Positions 51,701 through 64,000 of a DNA stretch of 64,000 bases are shown here, piece after piece. The DNA comes from Dipetalonema caudispina (taxonomy: Eukaryota > Nematoda > Chromadorea > Rhabditida > Onchocercidae). The stretch lies in assembly GCA_013365325.1 (NCBI GenBank), contig JABVXV010000125.1, forward strand, positions 98,413 to 162,412. Reading direction: 5' to 3'. The position numbers were made by a program, and so were the translations under genes. Position 1 is the stretch's first letter. Every line of letters starts with the position of its first letter. The notes beneath the pieces were generated by a model. That model saw only the letters and a program-made list of their open reading frames with translations. It did not search any database and was not told the origin of the DNA.

Positions 51701-54700
51701 CAAATTCTTCGGTTGTTTAGAGTAGCTCAGAGTAGCTTGTCTCTCAATAATAGCAAATTTTGTGTAAAGTAATCATCCAAGATTAGAATAACCGTCCCAA
51801 GCTATCCAATCTAATCTATCAATTAGATTGCCGCCGAATCAGGTTGCTTGAATTAACTTATTTGAATCTTATGGGGAATTCGTTCCAAATTGCTTTATTA
51901 TAGTGTTGTCGAACTTTGCATTCGAATTTTCCGATTTCAAATTAAATTTTATATACACGAAAACTATTCAATTATTATTTAGAATTAGTTAATCGTTGTG
52001 TAGTTACTTTATCTGTGAATTATTCACTGTTATTTTCTTCTTTTCCGTTCTTTACAGGAACTCCTTTTCAGATCTTTTATTCAAATTGAAAATAAACTTT
52101 CCAGAAATTTCTGTTTTCTTTTTTCAAAGCTTTTTTGTAACCGCTTATATCATTACTTTTTATGCAGTGGCACATATCCCTTTTATTGAAATTTTTATTT
52201 ACACATTTTTCCTTTTTCTTACCATTTTGTCTTTTCGATAAATATATTGTACATTTTTTTTTCTGTGAAGCATTCCGATGGTACCATGGACACAATTTTT
52301 CTTTCATTTTTTATCTTACCATTTCATCTGTTTAGAATGAAACCTTTCATAAATTTATTATATTTTTGTTTTTAATGTTTCTATTTCTTTCGCTTCATTC
52401 ACTATTTCCGTGATTTCATCCAATAAAAATCAATTTTCCTTTCCGATGGTAAAACTTGTTTTATTTTTGGTTCGACATGAAGAATCAGTTTTATTGCGTT
52501 TTACTGCGATTTCCCGGAAAAAAAAAGATGAGAAATCAATGAGTGGCACTATGCCGGTAAACACACTGTAAAGTATTTGATGAATGAATTATTCAGTTCA
52601 TTACCCATCTTCTATTTACTCCATCAATGAATCAGTTGTTGTTGCTATTAATGGTTATAGAATGTTGAAGATGATTGATTTAGTGGTAAGTAAAAGTGAA
52701 GCGGAGCTGTGTTCATCACATTTAGACTGAAACTGAATGAGAAATTAGTTTTCGTAATGTGAAAAACATTTCTGAAATTAGTGATGATGTGAAGTGAAGG
52801 GATATTATAGTGAAAAGGTTCTACCGATGAATGGGTGGAGAGAACGGATTTGTGCACTATTTTTTCATTTAGCTTCAAAGTGATACTTGCTGTCAAATTT
52901 TCTTCTGTGTATTTTTTTTTTTTTTTTTTTTTGAAATTTTCATATTTTCCTTGGAGAAAATAGGGTTTTATTTTGTTCATAAAAAGATGATTTCGTTCGT
53001 TACCACAAAATTTTTAATTGATTAGTTTTCCAGAATCTTCGTCATTATTTTAATTCTTCCATATCTCTTATCGATCAGGATAAAATTCATTTCTAAATTA
53101 TCATTTAAGGATCATTTATGCATTTCCTTTCAATAAACCATTGTTTGTTACATGTATGTTTTCCTGATTGATTTTCTGATGCCAAGTTGCTTGCCACCAG
53201 TTTAGTTGGTGGCAAAACAATAATTCTTCACTCGAACTTCCGCTTATTCTATCCCTTGTACTATCCCAAGTTCTTTCTGTGCTGTGTTATTAGTTTCCTC
53301 TAATATTTCCTCGAATTCAATATCTTTCAATATTCCTCCCGGAAATGAATCACTGAATTTTTACCAATGTAATCGCTTAATTTCTGCTTATTCATTGTTC
53401 CTAGATAACTTATATTTTGAAAAAATTCCTCAGATTTTTTTCTCTTTTTTTATTTCCATTTACCAATTTCAGGGTTTTCCATTTTAGTGAGATCCTATTA
53501 TTTTTTATTCCTTTAACATAAGACGTGATCAGTTAGTTGTTGCTTCAATTTTACTTTAGTTCTGCTATGCTTTAGTATAATTGATATAATAGAACAACTG
53601 GAAGGGCACAGAAAATTATAGTGTATGGAAGTCAGAAAGAAGTTACGAAAGTAAAGTTAACCAAGACATGAAGAGAAATGGGTTTCGTTTTGACTTTAAG
53701 AATAAATTAGTTTGACTTACGGTCGTATTTTGCAGAGTGCTGTTGGAAATATGGATGGATTTTTCAATGGTCGACGATTATTTGCTGCCCCTCACAACGG
53801 GGCTGTTCTGGTAAGTGGTGATCGTTTGAGAAATCCGCGGAGCATAAGTATTTTGGATGAAGAGCCAACATTCTCCGCTTATGGCTTTCCATCGGTTTTG
53901 GATCATTATCCTAATGATTATTCGTCGTTAAGGCAAGTTTACCGGGATTTTTTGTCAGTTGATATTTTCACAGGAAGTAGTCTGCACAAATAAGTTTGCT
54001 AAAATGAAAAATTTTTTTTGAAGATATATCTTTCTGAATCAGAATAGCAAAATAAGTTATTACTCGATTCAGGCGCAGAGAACGCGGAGCTATTGGTATC
54101 CCTGTGTCAACGCCAACAATTCAAAATGAAGGCATTATTGTTCCTATAACTCGTCTAGAAAGTAATAGTAGTAGCAGTAATATTTCTTTCAACCGTCCAG
54201 TGGTTCGAGAAGTTCCCATACAGATTGTGCCAGCAACAGGCAGTCATAGCCAAGCGCCACTACCAAACTGTCCGACATTATCTGCTCCATTAACTGTGGG
54301 CAGATTTCCAGTGAATGATACAGACGAAGTGTACGTATTGTGTTTTTTTGATGAGTAATGAATTGAAACTCTAGCAGCCTAATTTGTCATTAACTTTCTT
54401 GTCATTCTGTTGGAAGTGTGAGTTACGTCTTTACGTTTATAAAAATTTTTGAACTGATCAAGCTCTTTTAGTTCTATAAGCTTGGATGTTAATCGGGGCC
54501 ATCAATCGCAAGAAAAGACCGATATCAGCATGAAAGTTCCACTATCAAAAAAGCCTGTTTATGACAACGTGGCATCAGGAACATCATTTTTGAAGGACTC
54601 GTCACGTAGTTTATCAGGAACTAGGCCAGCAAAGCTTCCGGTAGCAGCGGAAACAGTAAGGTCCGGTTATTTTGCCATTTCCAGAGGTATAAATATTTTG

Positions 54701-57700
54701 AGGTTAGAATATATCCGCAAAAAAAGTTGACGAAGAACATATTGGTTTTCCAACTCGTAGAAATAGGATTACAGAGGGTACCATGAACCTGTTTAGTCTA
54801 ACAATTTTTGAAACGATTTCAGAATTTTTTTAGTTTGAGGAGGAACAGTCATTTACAATTGAAACTATTTAAAAATGATATTATGGTTAACTCTTTGTAA
54901 ACTAATCTTAAAGAAAAATCTAAATTCGAGTTAAGGTTGAAATCAAATGATGGAGGATTAATGGAAGGTGATCGTGTAGTTTGGTTCGATGCACTGGGCA
55001 TACCACGCCGAGGAACAGCTCGGTGGATTGGTTATCTGCGTGGACATACTAACATTTACGTTGGAGTTGATTTTGTTAGTTCATTTTATTTTATTAGTTG
55101 ATTTTTCTAGTATTATCCCCTTTATGGGAGTAAGAAAGAAGCAGGAAAGTTTTCGCTGATCTGTCCTGATTTTTCCTAGAAGATGGAGGATATTTCCAAA
55201 AAAATTGACCAGGGATCAATGTGTAGCTGGCATAGTATATCTCTCTGAAAAGGAAAGAAGGATGATTCCGGGTTGCGTTAAAAGTGCAATATGTATCTCG
55301 TCTATTTGTCTGCCCTATTTCATGTCTTTTTAATTCATAATCCGCGTAGACTCTTCACATGTATTTTTTTTTTTCTTTTTTTTTGTTATTAAATTGTTTT
55401 TGTTCGATGTATTATCCTTCCGAATGGATTTTTCCTATAATTTGGAAGGATTTTTGTTAAATCTCTCAAATTTTTTCGAGGTTTTAAAATTGTGTCTTGT
55501 GAAATGGTTTTCAATAGAAAGATAGTGAGGATCTTAAAAAATTAACCTCATAAGCTGAACAAATAGTGTGTGCACATACTCAGGAAAATCATATGCATGC
55601 GTAGATGTGCCAAGCTGTTAGGGGTGGTAAGCTTAAAATGCATAGAACAGAAAGAGTCTGCAATTAAATAGAACAAATTACCTTATATAGCAGGTCATTT
55701 TGATAAAATGATAATAGTTGGCTCCTTTAAAATCTATATTTTCATTCATTTTTGAAAGCGTGATGAGTTTATAGTATTATAGGATGAAGCAATAGGCGGT
55801 GGAACAGGATATTTTGAATCTGTTGAGCTGTTCCGCTGTGCACCAAATCATGCAGGTCTATTGCCATTATCGGTATGCATGAAAGAAGCGGATATGGATG
55901 ATGAGGGAAGTAATACCCCTGATACTGGAAGCCTTGGATTACGACAATCTTCATCTGAGCCACAGCAGCGGCAACAACTGTCACCATCACCGATTCGAAC
56001 TCATAAAGATATATCTTCTTTACAACCAGAATCATTGGTTAACGAAAAAGAAAATAAGGAGGCATCTAAGTTACCGCAATTTACTGTGGGTAGGGTTGTT
56101 TTATTTTCTGTCTTTTTATCTCCTTTTTGGATTTACTTCTAACTGTAAAGCAATGAAATTTTAAGTTAGGAGGTGTATTTTGCAGATATATTCAAAAGAA
56201 GTATACATACCGATTAGTTTAAAACAGTCCCATATTTCGTATCTAGTTACTTTAAACTCTCAGAATTACTGTCACAGTTGATTCTGCCTGATTCACTGCA
56301 GTTCGGAATAATAAAAGGAAAGTCTGGAATAAGCAAAACTATTTACAAATATTGATTTCTACTAGTATCATCATTTTTCTAGGATCATGCGTTGAAGTAT
56401 TTTATCGAAACGAACTACGCTGTGGCGTTGTTAAATGGGTCGATAATAATAATGAGTTATTCCAAAGCAACCGACTGGTTGCTGTTGAAATTGTGAGTAG
56501 AATCAGTACAAGTTCAATTAGTACATATAAGTCAAAATTGTATAATTCGAATTGAAATAGGGATTTTAAGCTTAATTTTTAAAAGTTAAAGTACCAACAA
56601 TTAAAAATTGCTATTGCATATGTTCTGAAGTATTACCTATCGTTTTGTCCCACTTGCAAGTAGTGCTAATTCCTTTCTTTTGAAGGAAGGAGACTTGCCG
56701 TACGACTGGCGAACGGTGAATAAAGTACAACTTGAAGATGCTTATAAAGCTGGTGTTTTTGCAAGCTCTAGTCCAGATTCAATAGCTTTGGTACCATATT
56801 GTGCACTTCGATCTGATGATCGTTTTGCTTTATCTGATACAACTGAAGGCAACAATAACTATGAGACAAAAACAAGTAAACATGAGTTTCTATGAACTTT
56901 CATTATTTTTATGATATAAAATCTTCAAGAAATATGACATTTAGAAAATTTAAAATTGAGATTTTTTTTGCTCAGTGGTGTCATCAAATTTCGGTAGTTT
57001 GGACAGTGGTATTGAAGTCCGACCATGTTTACCAGTAAAAAATATCGAGAATTTGCTTGGACGCATGAAAGGAATCCAAGGTTTCCGGAACAGTTGCTAT
57101 CTCGATACGACGCTTTATGCCATGTTTTCGCAATGTTCAGCATTTGATAGGTAATTTGAGTATAAATTATGAATAATATTAGTGAATTGTATGCACAGCA
57201 TGATTTGAAATATTCTATATATTCATAAATATGGCACTGATCCATGTAAATTCATGAAGTGAAAAATAATGCACACTGTAGCGGCTTTCTGATGTAGAAG
57301 TTTCTTTCTTAACTGCAGAGTATTGTGAAATTGCAAATTTTACCTATCCAGATATGTAGATATCTGTTTTCTTTAAGCTTATTTTTTCGAGAAGAAATTG
57401 TGCTTTCCGATAAATTTATAAATTTGTTTAGTATATTGGAAAGCAGGTGTGAAACTGAGGCAGATTCAATTCATACAGAAGTCACTGATATCTTGAAAAC
57501 TGAAATTGTTTACCCATTAAGGAGGTTTGTTCCTAGATTTCTTTTTTTTTCTTTGTTTTCGATTGATTTTGAATTTTTTTTTATTTAAAAAAGAATATCG
57601 TATATTCTTTTCAATAAGAATATTATGTATTGAGCATGACTCAGGTTTCATTTTGTTCGAGCTGATCACGTATTGAAATTACGGCGATTATTGGAGATGT

Positions 57701-60416
57701 TGTTACCTAAAATGAGAGGTTTGACAACTGACGAAAAAGATCCTGAAGAATTACTGAATGCTTTGTTCAATACAGTATTACGGGTTGAACCGTTTCTTAT
57801 AATGAGGTACACTTTTCTCGTTTTTGTGGACACGAGATGATGCAATTCTAAAAAAGGTTACTGGTTGTTAAGTTCAATCGGAGGTTCGAATTCTGTTTTT
57901 CAAGATGTATACCTCTATGATATGAATAGTTTTCCTACAGAAACTTTCCCTGTAACCGTCTTCTTGACTCCATGAGTACACGGATCTATAATTTTGTTAG
58001 TTCATTTTAAAAATTTGTACCCCGTAAATTATTTACCAACTGAAGTAAGTGGTCGTTTAGGAATACAACAGATGGTAAAACAAATGCGGCTTATATTTGT
58101 CCATTAATAACGGAAGATCTATGGAGCGAAAAACAACGTCGACTAATCAGTGTGCAGGCACTCCTCGAAAGATCCCTTTTTGCATCTAATATTCAGTTTG
58201 CATGCGTAAGTTTATTGAATAATAATAATTCATTTAAGATTTTTTTCGGAGTTTATATAATTATTTTCCAGAAAGAGATATATTACATTGCAACTTCCAC
58301 ATTCTATTTAAATTTGATCGAACTATTGAGACATCTAGAACTCGGTCTGGTGGGCGATGAAAGACGGGACATGTGTTATTAGTAATAATATTTTTCTCTT
58401 TTGTAGCTTTATCTGTTCGAATGATTTTTGTTTTGCTAGCATGTTAATATTATATCTCACCCATTCTTAGATCATGATTAGTTGGTTAGCAGGATATAAG
58501 CAGTAGTATTCCGAAATCTGGATTCAGAGCATTTGATAGATTCTGAAAACGACACTTTCGATCTTTTAATTTCAATAACATGTTCATTTGTCTGTATGGG
58601 GGAAAACTTTAGCTTTACATTAACTTTTTGCGACGTGCCTTTTTTTCGTTCTATTCTTTATTAGAATCATTGAAAGCTTGGCCGATTGCTGAATACGCAT
58701 AACAATATAAAGATTGGTATTTTCAATCTCTTTAGTTCATCCAGCAATCTAATACAGGCGATGCTTGTCAAATAATTGGACATTCTTGGTGATTTTGATA
58801 ACAGTCTGACACTCATTCAGTTGCTGTTGGTTTTATTAAAAAATTGCTCTGTGTTTAAATGATTTTTTGCTGTAATTCAAGACATTAAGTTTTGTTATAG
58901 GAACCAAAAATTTTGATCCTTCAGTTGCCACGGTATGGGCAGCAGAAAGTTTTTGATAAAATATTTCCACCTCAGGAAGTGGATATTACTCATCTTATTT
59001 ATGAAGGTGGGCTGTTTCAGTATTTGAAATGAATCAATTTTTTTGTTTTGATGTGTCGAATTACTGTTCTCTTGAATTCATACTTTCTAAGTCTGCTTCT
59101 GAAAAAATCTCTACCAAAGTTTTTTTTATTATATATTCCAACTATGGGAATATATTCAGCTCCACACAATTGCTCGAAGTCACATAGATTCCAAAGTTTA
59201 TTCTATTTTAAATAAAGAAGCATCATTTTGAAGCCTCTTTTTATGAAAGTGATACTTTTTTTTAAATAGAATTAGTAGCTCATTGTGAAGCGCATTTGCA
59301 GGTAAACGACCCTGTATAAATTGCGGCAAACGTGCCGATATGATGTGTCCTGAATGCTTCTTGACAAGAGAGGTTTTCATTGGTGAGGTGAGCTTATTTT
59401 TGAAAATTTGAAATGTTTGTGGAGGTTTTGTTCTTGTATGTTGCAGCAGAGACTTATCAGGATTCTGATATCTCCACTGAAATGAATACTTTCTGATCTT
59501 AATTTTATATTCATATACACTTTATACAATTTCGAATCTTTTATGTTGTTTGAAATGATTTTCATAGATTTCGGTTTCCGGCAGATTGATTAAGGATTCA
59601 TTGTTGTTTAAAAAAAAAAAACGAAAAAGTCTTTAAATTATTTGTATTTTAGGTAACATATTGTGGTATATGTTATGAACAAACCCACAACGGCTTGGAT
59701 CATCAGCCACAACAGTTGTCTGCCAGCAATAATTCATTTTCGACATCATCATCCTTGTCACTATCTCGACGAACGCAGGTACCACAGAAAAAGCTCCAAC
59801 TTGCGTCTGTTCTTTGCATCGAAACTTCTCATTACGTAGCGTTTGTGCATACTCTTTATGCGAATAAATGGGTATTTTTCGATTCGATGGCCGATCGAGT
59901 GGGTCTTTCTGACGGCTATAATGTTCCACAGGTTCGTTTGTTCTTCATTCTTTTCACATGTAACTGAAGTTCGAATCATTAACAGTTCAACCATTGGATG
60001 TAAGTAATTGGACAGAATCTTGTACGGTTATATTTGGCTAGGTGACGAAAAATCAACCAAAAATGTTGCCATCCATTGCAACGAAATGAAATTGAAATTG
60101 AAGCCTTAGTTATTGTCGTTTTGTAGTTTCTTAAATGCAATTTTTAAAATTCAGTCATAGTTGCTAGAAATTTGAACACATCGAATTTCATGAATTTTGG
60201 ACACATCAGGTGAAATTATGTGAAAAGATGTCAAATTGGTTGAGTGATGTCGGTTGGTGTAGAGTTCGTGACTGCGTCAACCGGGAAGGACATTTGCCGA
60301 ATGATGTTGAAGGTGATTCGGATTTGATGCGCTTATTGAGTGACTGCTACATTTGCTTCTATACAGATGAAGAGAACAAAAATGAAGGTCTCAGTTTATC
60401 GCGTTTTTTCTCCTGA
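48782..60416 (+). CDS. CYLD: CYLD-family deubiquitinase
   Basis: CYLD is a USP-type cysteine protease that cuts K63- and M1-linked ubiquitin chains. The exons are 48782-48857, 49456-49616, 49810-49947, 50408-50524, 53736-53932, 54073-54330, 54472-54655, 54931-55074, 55783-56089, 56383-56492, 56686-56875, 56976-57150, 57432-57524, 57645-57806, 58061-58205, 58901-59006, 59302-59387, 59653-59931 and 60210-60416. All phases agree, giving 1044 aa (human 956). CAP-Gly-like segments: SVGDRVVVQ through GFFNGRRLF, LMEGDRVVWFDALG through GGGTGYFESVELF, and VEVFYRNELRCGVVKWV. The USP domain has catalytic Cys in GIQGFRNSCYLDTTL (about residue 668), His in CIETSHYVAFV (about 943) and Asp in FFDSMADR (about 960), plus EEKDPEE-like DEKDPEELLNALF. 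The inserted zinc module reads CINCGKRADMMCPEC then CGICYEQTH. The donor of 53932 is GC (AAG|GCAAGT), required by phase. The C-terminus may extend if 60404 is a donor. Confidence 0.94.
50525..53735 (+). other. CYLD intron 4 (3.2 kb)
   Basis: This is the longest CYLD intron. It holds an 18-bp direct repeat (50952-50969 and 51076-51093, ATACTGAAGCATCGTATT), a CT/TTTC-rich stretch near 51325-51362, a T run at 52912-52932 and a perfect 9-bp hairpin TTGCCACCA/TGGTGGCAA at 53191-53215. No exon was recognised on either strand. Confidence 0.5.
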
Positions 60417-61918
60417 ATTTTTCATTGCTTTTATCTGGATGAGAAATCTGTATTCAAGTTGGAAAAGACCTACAGTTTTTCTCAGAAAAAATCAGAAACT
60501 GAGAATTTATTTTTTATAATTGTTATAAGGGTGTAGGTTGATTATGTCGACTTTTTGCTTTGGGAAATTGAGATTTTCAAGATTTCCCATTCTGGATATA
60601 GGACATCATAAATTTCCGCAAAGTTCGAAAAGTTCATACTTCCCTCCAATGTCGTAATTTTGAAGAAATCTGAGATTCATCTTTCTTCAATTCCAAGAAA
60701 TTTTTGTTTTCCCATGATTCATTAACTTTCTGAAATTTTAATCACCATTTCTAAGAGCTACAAATTTATAACATCCAGAATTGCCGGGAAACATGATTTC
60801 AATTTTGTAACTGATTGCTAATTTTTCACATTGCAATTATTTACCGAAAAACTGTATTATTAGTTGTAAATAGATTACGCATATCATTTGTACGCGTTAA
60901 GGTTGTTCTTGTAAAAAAAAGTAATAACATTTGTCAAAAAAACATGAATCACTTAAGGTGACGTATCCGCTTTTGTCTTGTAAAATTATGTATCTCAATT
61001 ATTAATTTAATTTGAATATTTTGCTTGTCCAATATATCATTTCTATATGAGTTCTTTGACTTTGGTTGCATTACACAACTGTAAAAATTCTACCCAACAA
61101 TGGTCCTCCGTGCTTTTACAAAGAGGTGAACTGCAATATCACGCGGTCGGTTAAACTGCTATGAATTAATAGTTTATCATAGTAATTCCACTCCGTCACT
61201 CGATGCGACAAGAAATAGCAAAAAAGAATAAAGGAGAATGGATGTGCTATAAGCGCAACTATTTTCCTCACGTTAAATACCAAGCATGAACTTTGCCGGT
61301 CTTTTTTAATCAATAAATAATCTAGAATATAAGTAAAATGCAGTGTAAAATCCCATTCGACATATATTTGGAATGAATTATTCTTTCGGAATCTTCCTAG
61401 CAAGTGAAAAGTTTCGAAGGGAATAGGTGAAGGATTGAAACATGGTAAAAACCAGAAGGGACTACTAAGAACTCGAAAATGGATCATTCATTTTTTAACG
61501 AGTTATGCATAACATTTTTTTTTTGGGACATGCATTCGAATTTATTCATTAAATTGATGAAACAAAGTTCCACTATACTGCTGTGAAAGCACTGAATCCT
61601 TAAATTTTATTCAGTTTCAAATATAATGTAGAATGAAAAGAATTTTGTCAATTAGAAGAATTGTAAATTTCTCAATAATTCCACAGTAAGTCTCATAGTA
61701 AAGCTGAGTTAGAGTGTTAACAAAAACTGAGGAATATTTCATCTGAAGTGCTTAAAGGACATGAAACGAAAGCAATGTAATTGAAAATCAGATGTTTTCG
61801 AAATTAACATTTATTAGTAACTCAAGAAAGAAACTGATCCGAAAATCTAAGAAGAAGAAATGCAAATGACTAAGAGAATGACGATTCATACCTATACATA
61901 AATTGTAAGTAAACTGAT
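60417..61918. other. Convergent intergenic region, CYLD / 167-aa gene
   Basis: These 1.5 kb hold the 3' UTRs of two convergent genes. A 123-codon minus-strand ORF at 61116-61487 is rich in Phe, Leu and Ile, matches no family I know and has no splice context. No repeats of note. Confidence 0.45.
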
Positions 61919-63506
61919 TTATGGTAGCGGACGAATGGTATGGCTACAAAATGATGTTTCTCGCATCACTGCTTGAGCTTTGTCCTCAGTTTCCTTGTAA
62001 AAATTTCGTTTTTCCTGAAAAATAATAGTTGCTTAGATGAAAAAGTAACATTACTAATTTACATTAGTATATTTGTTTTAACTTTTTTAGGGGCAGACAG
62101 TCGAGTTCAGAAAATATCAAATTTTTTTTTTTTTTGCAGTCCCCAGAGAACAACGTTTTTCCGTGCAAAGACAGAAATAGCAACAAATAAAATATTGCTC
62201 ACCTCAATTTCAGCTTCCAGTCTATCTTTTAAGCAAATCAAATTCTTCTCAATGTTAAACATAACTGGTTGTAAATGACCGGTAACGTCATCCGACGGAA
62301 TGCCACTTGGTCGCCATCCTGAAGTCATGGAGGCTATACCACACTTTACTTAATTCATGGTGGATGTTAAATAAAGACAAGAAGATACCGAAGAAAAACT
62401 AAGAATCTGCATTTAAAATATTCTATATCCAGTCAGAACTAAGTAACTTCAAGCTTTTTTATTACTCACTTTACTTCCGGACAGGTGTCTTATTGAGCAT
62501 GCACTTAAATGATAGCAGATCAGTGCATAGTCACAGTCATGTACATTGTACCTATTGATAATACGTGTAGAAATCTTACCTGTAACTTCTTTCGATGATC
62601 CTTCAATAAGATCTTTCAGTTTGACCATCCCTTCAAGGACCTATACAACATATGTAATTCAAGCATAAAATTACGTTGAAACCTGCCACAACATAATTCA
62701 AAAGACACAATATAAATAACAGAGCGCTTCGAGTGTTGCATTGAGGTAGGATTATAAATTTATAAATCTAAGCTACAGTTGACCGATCTCATTCCGAATA
62801 TGCAACAGAAATACCACTCATATTTTGAATAGTAATTTTATCGCATTAGGCTTACCTCATCGTTATGGATCACCTGACTGACACCATTCAATACGGATTC
62901 CTGCAGTTCATCTTTTGCTACTGTAAGAATTTCTTCCATTTTGTCAAGAGCAATCTACGATCATCCAAGATAATATAAATATTAACATAGAATAAAGTAG
63001 AATATTTCTGACACGATGAATTAAAGTAAATAATAAATACAGCCGATATGAATGAATCAATTTAGAAATAATATCATGTGTAATAAATCAGTGTTGATAT
63101 CATCCCTCAATATTCTACTTATTCGCTGTGGATAAAAACAGTAGAAAATTTCTCAGTAACCTGAAATATAGACTATACCGTAAGGATAAAACCCATAATA
63201 TTTCATTCATTATTGAAAGTAACAGTTCAATAGAATTTATATTACAATTGTTAAACTTTCAAGAAACACTAACATGAAAAGTGGACTTTTTTTTTTGAGG
63301 TTAGATGCGAAAATTCATTCTCATCCTTTTTTTTTTTTTTATATGGTTAAAGTATTTTTGTGGGGAAAAAAAAAAAAAGAAAACATTACCTTTTTCTGCG
63401 TTGTTCTATGAACAATCTTTATACACTTCTCCACCGTTATCGCTTCTGCTACAAGTTTTTTTAAAACCTGATTTACTGCAGCATACAACGATTCAGTGGA
63501 CATCAT
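61919..63506 (-). CDS. Predicted helical protein of unknown function (167 aa)
   Basis: The exons, 5' to 3', are 63506-63390, 62954-62856, 62640-62580, 62333-62203 and 62014-61919. All phases agree (504 nt). The product opens MMSTESLYAAVNQVLKKLVA and is mostly charged and helical: ALDKMEEILTVAKDELQESV, GMVKLKDLIEGSSKEVT, then a Pro/Gly break (SGWRPSGIPSDDVTG) and a second helical part, MFNIEKNLICLKDRLEAEIE joined to EKRNFYKETEDKAQAVMRE. The heptad-like spacing suggests a coiled-coil subunit of a larger complex. I do not recognise the family; small kinetochore, mediator or BLOC/BORC-type subunits would look similar, but nothing seen selects one. TTTCCTTCAG ends at 63521, 15 bases upstream of the first ATG, a plausible trans-splice site. 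All exons have consensus sites, so the gene itself is well supported. Confidence 0.72.
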
Positions 63507-63520
63507 ATAAGAATATTCTT

Positions 63521-63530
63521 CTGAAGGAAA
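63521..63530 (-). promoter_or_regulatory. Probable SL trans-splice acceptor of the 167-aa gene
   Basis: On the minus strand TTTCCTTCAG ends at 63521, leaving a 14-base 5' UTR before the ATG at 63506. The upstream T-rich run on that strand (63525-63545) is a strong polypyrimidine tract. Confidence 0.5.
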
Positions 63531-63947
63531 AAAAAAAAAAAAAAAGAATCATTTTGTTGAAAATTTCACGACTATTCAATAAAAATATTTGTGATAATTA
63601 TATGTATCTAACACAAATGAGAACATTGTAATATCATACTACAATATTATCATGTAAAATTAGCAGGAAGAATTCTATTTTTAGCAAATTATGAAGCAAA
63701 ATTGTTAATATGTTGAATATTTCTGATGATTTATTTATTTATGTAATAGTGATATCTTATTCTAGAGAAAAGATATGAATTTAAACTTTAAAATAAATAT
63801 GTATAAATTAAAATTAATTTAATAATAATAGTTTATTATTAAAGGCAAGAAAATGATTTTTTTTTCTCCATGTAATATGTGTAGTACGTGAAGTACGTCA
63901 CGCAATGAACGGAACGAAACGCCCACACATTTAATTAATCAAAATAT

Positions 63948-63992
63948 GCGCCCTCCACCCTTCCCCGCCCCCCCGCCCCCTCCCCCCCCCCC
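63948..63992. repeat. C-rich tract, potential G-quadruplex on the minus strand
   Basis: C runs of 4, 7, 5 and 11 bases, separated by single G or T, sit at the right edge, about 450 bp upstream of the 167-aa gene's start. The G-rich complement is the sense strand of that gene. Confidence 0.8.
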
Positions 63993-64000
63993 ATTATCGT

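Noticed and set aside
57840..57900. GGTTCGAATTC string resembling a tRNA T-loop
   Set aside because: No A-box, acceptor stem or anticodon arm can be laid out upstream; it lies in a CYLD intron.
61116..61487. 123-codon minus-strand ORF between CYLD and the 167-aa gene
   Set aside because: Phe/Leu/Ile-rich, no family resemblance, no acceptor or donor context; likely a chance frame in a 3' intergenic region.

Overview
The window is nuclear DNA of a nematode, most likely a filarial or other spirurid worm. It is very AT-rich and densely intron-split. Splice acceptors read TTTCAG or TTTTAG, and several start codons lie 1-25 bases after such an acceptor, as expected for spliced-leader trans-splicing. 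No bacterial operons, tRNAs, rRNAs or CRISPR arrays were seen. All gene models were built by hand from codon phase, splice sites and remembered family alignments. No search was run, so the species is not claimed.

Layout, left to right: (1) 91-1200, minus: NDUFS8, complex I TYKY subunit, whose 3' end runs off the left edge. (2) 2923-5138, minus: PPTC7-type mitochondrial PP2C phosphatase, 5 exons. (3) 6301-10758, plus: WDR37, 11 exons, divergent from PPTC7. (4) 10759-15021: intergenic, with a ~580-bp inverted-repeat element. (5) 15022-39547, plus: rabphilin (RBF-1), with a Rab-binding zinc finger and two C2 domains, two candidate 5' starts and a very long first intron full of simple repeats. 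(6) 40290-43627, minus: POLDIP2, 10 exons. (7) 44084-47163, minus: COQ5, 7 exons. (8) 47965-48441, plus: a 93-aa protein of unknown function. (9) 48782-60416, plus: CYLD deubiquitinase, 19 exons, with three CAP-Gly-like domains and a USP domain. (10) 61919-63506, minus: a 167-aa helical protein of unknown function, 5 exons.

Four of the seven recognised genes (NDUFS8, PPTC7, POLDIP2, COQ5) encode mitochondrial proteins. Three of them bear on ubiquinone: COQ5 makes it, PPTC7/Ptc7 regulates its synthesis and NDUFS8 belongs to the complex that reduces it. Rabphilin works in synaptic and dense-core vesicle traffic, and CYLD in removal of K63/M1 ubiquitin chains.

The most unusual observations are a near-perfect copy of part of a PPTC7 exon inside the preceding intron, the foldback element upstream of rabphilin, two phase-compatible alternative 5' ends for rabphilin, a GC-AG intron in CYLD, a perfect 16-bp hairpin in a COQ5 intron, and two interleaved pairs of ~45-bp direct repeats between COQ5 and the 93-aa gene. 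No wholly new multi-gene system was found.
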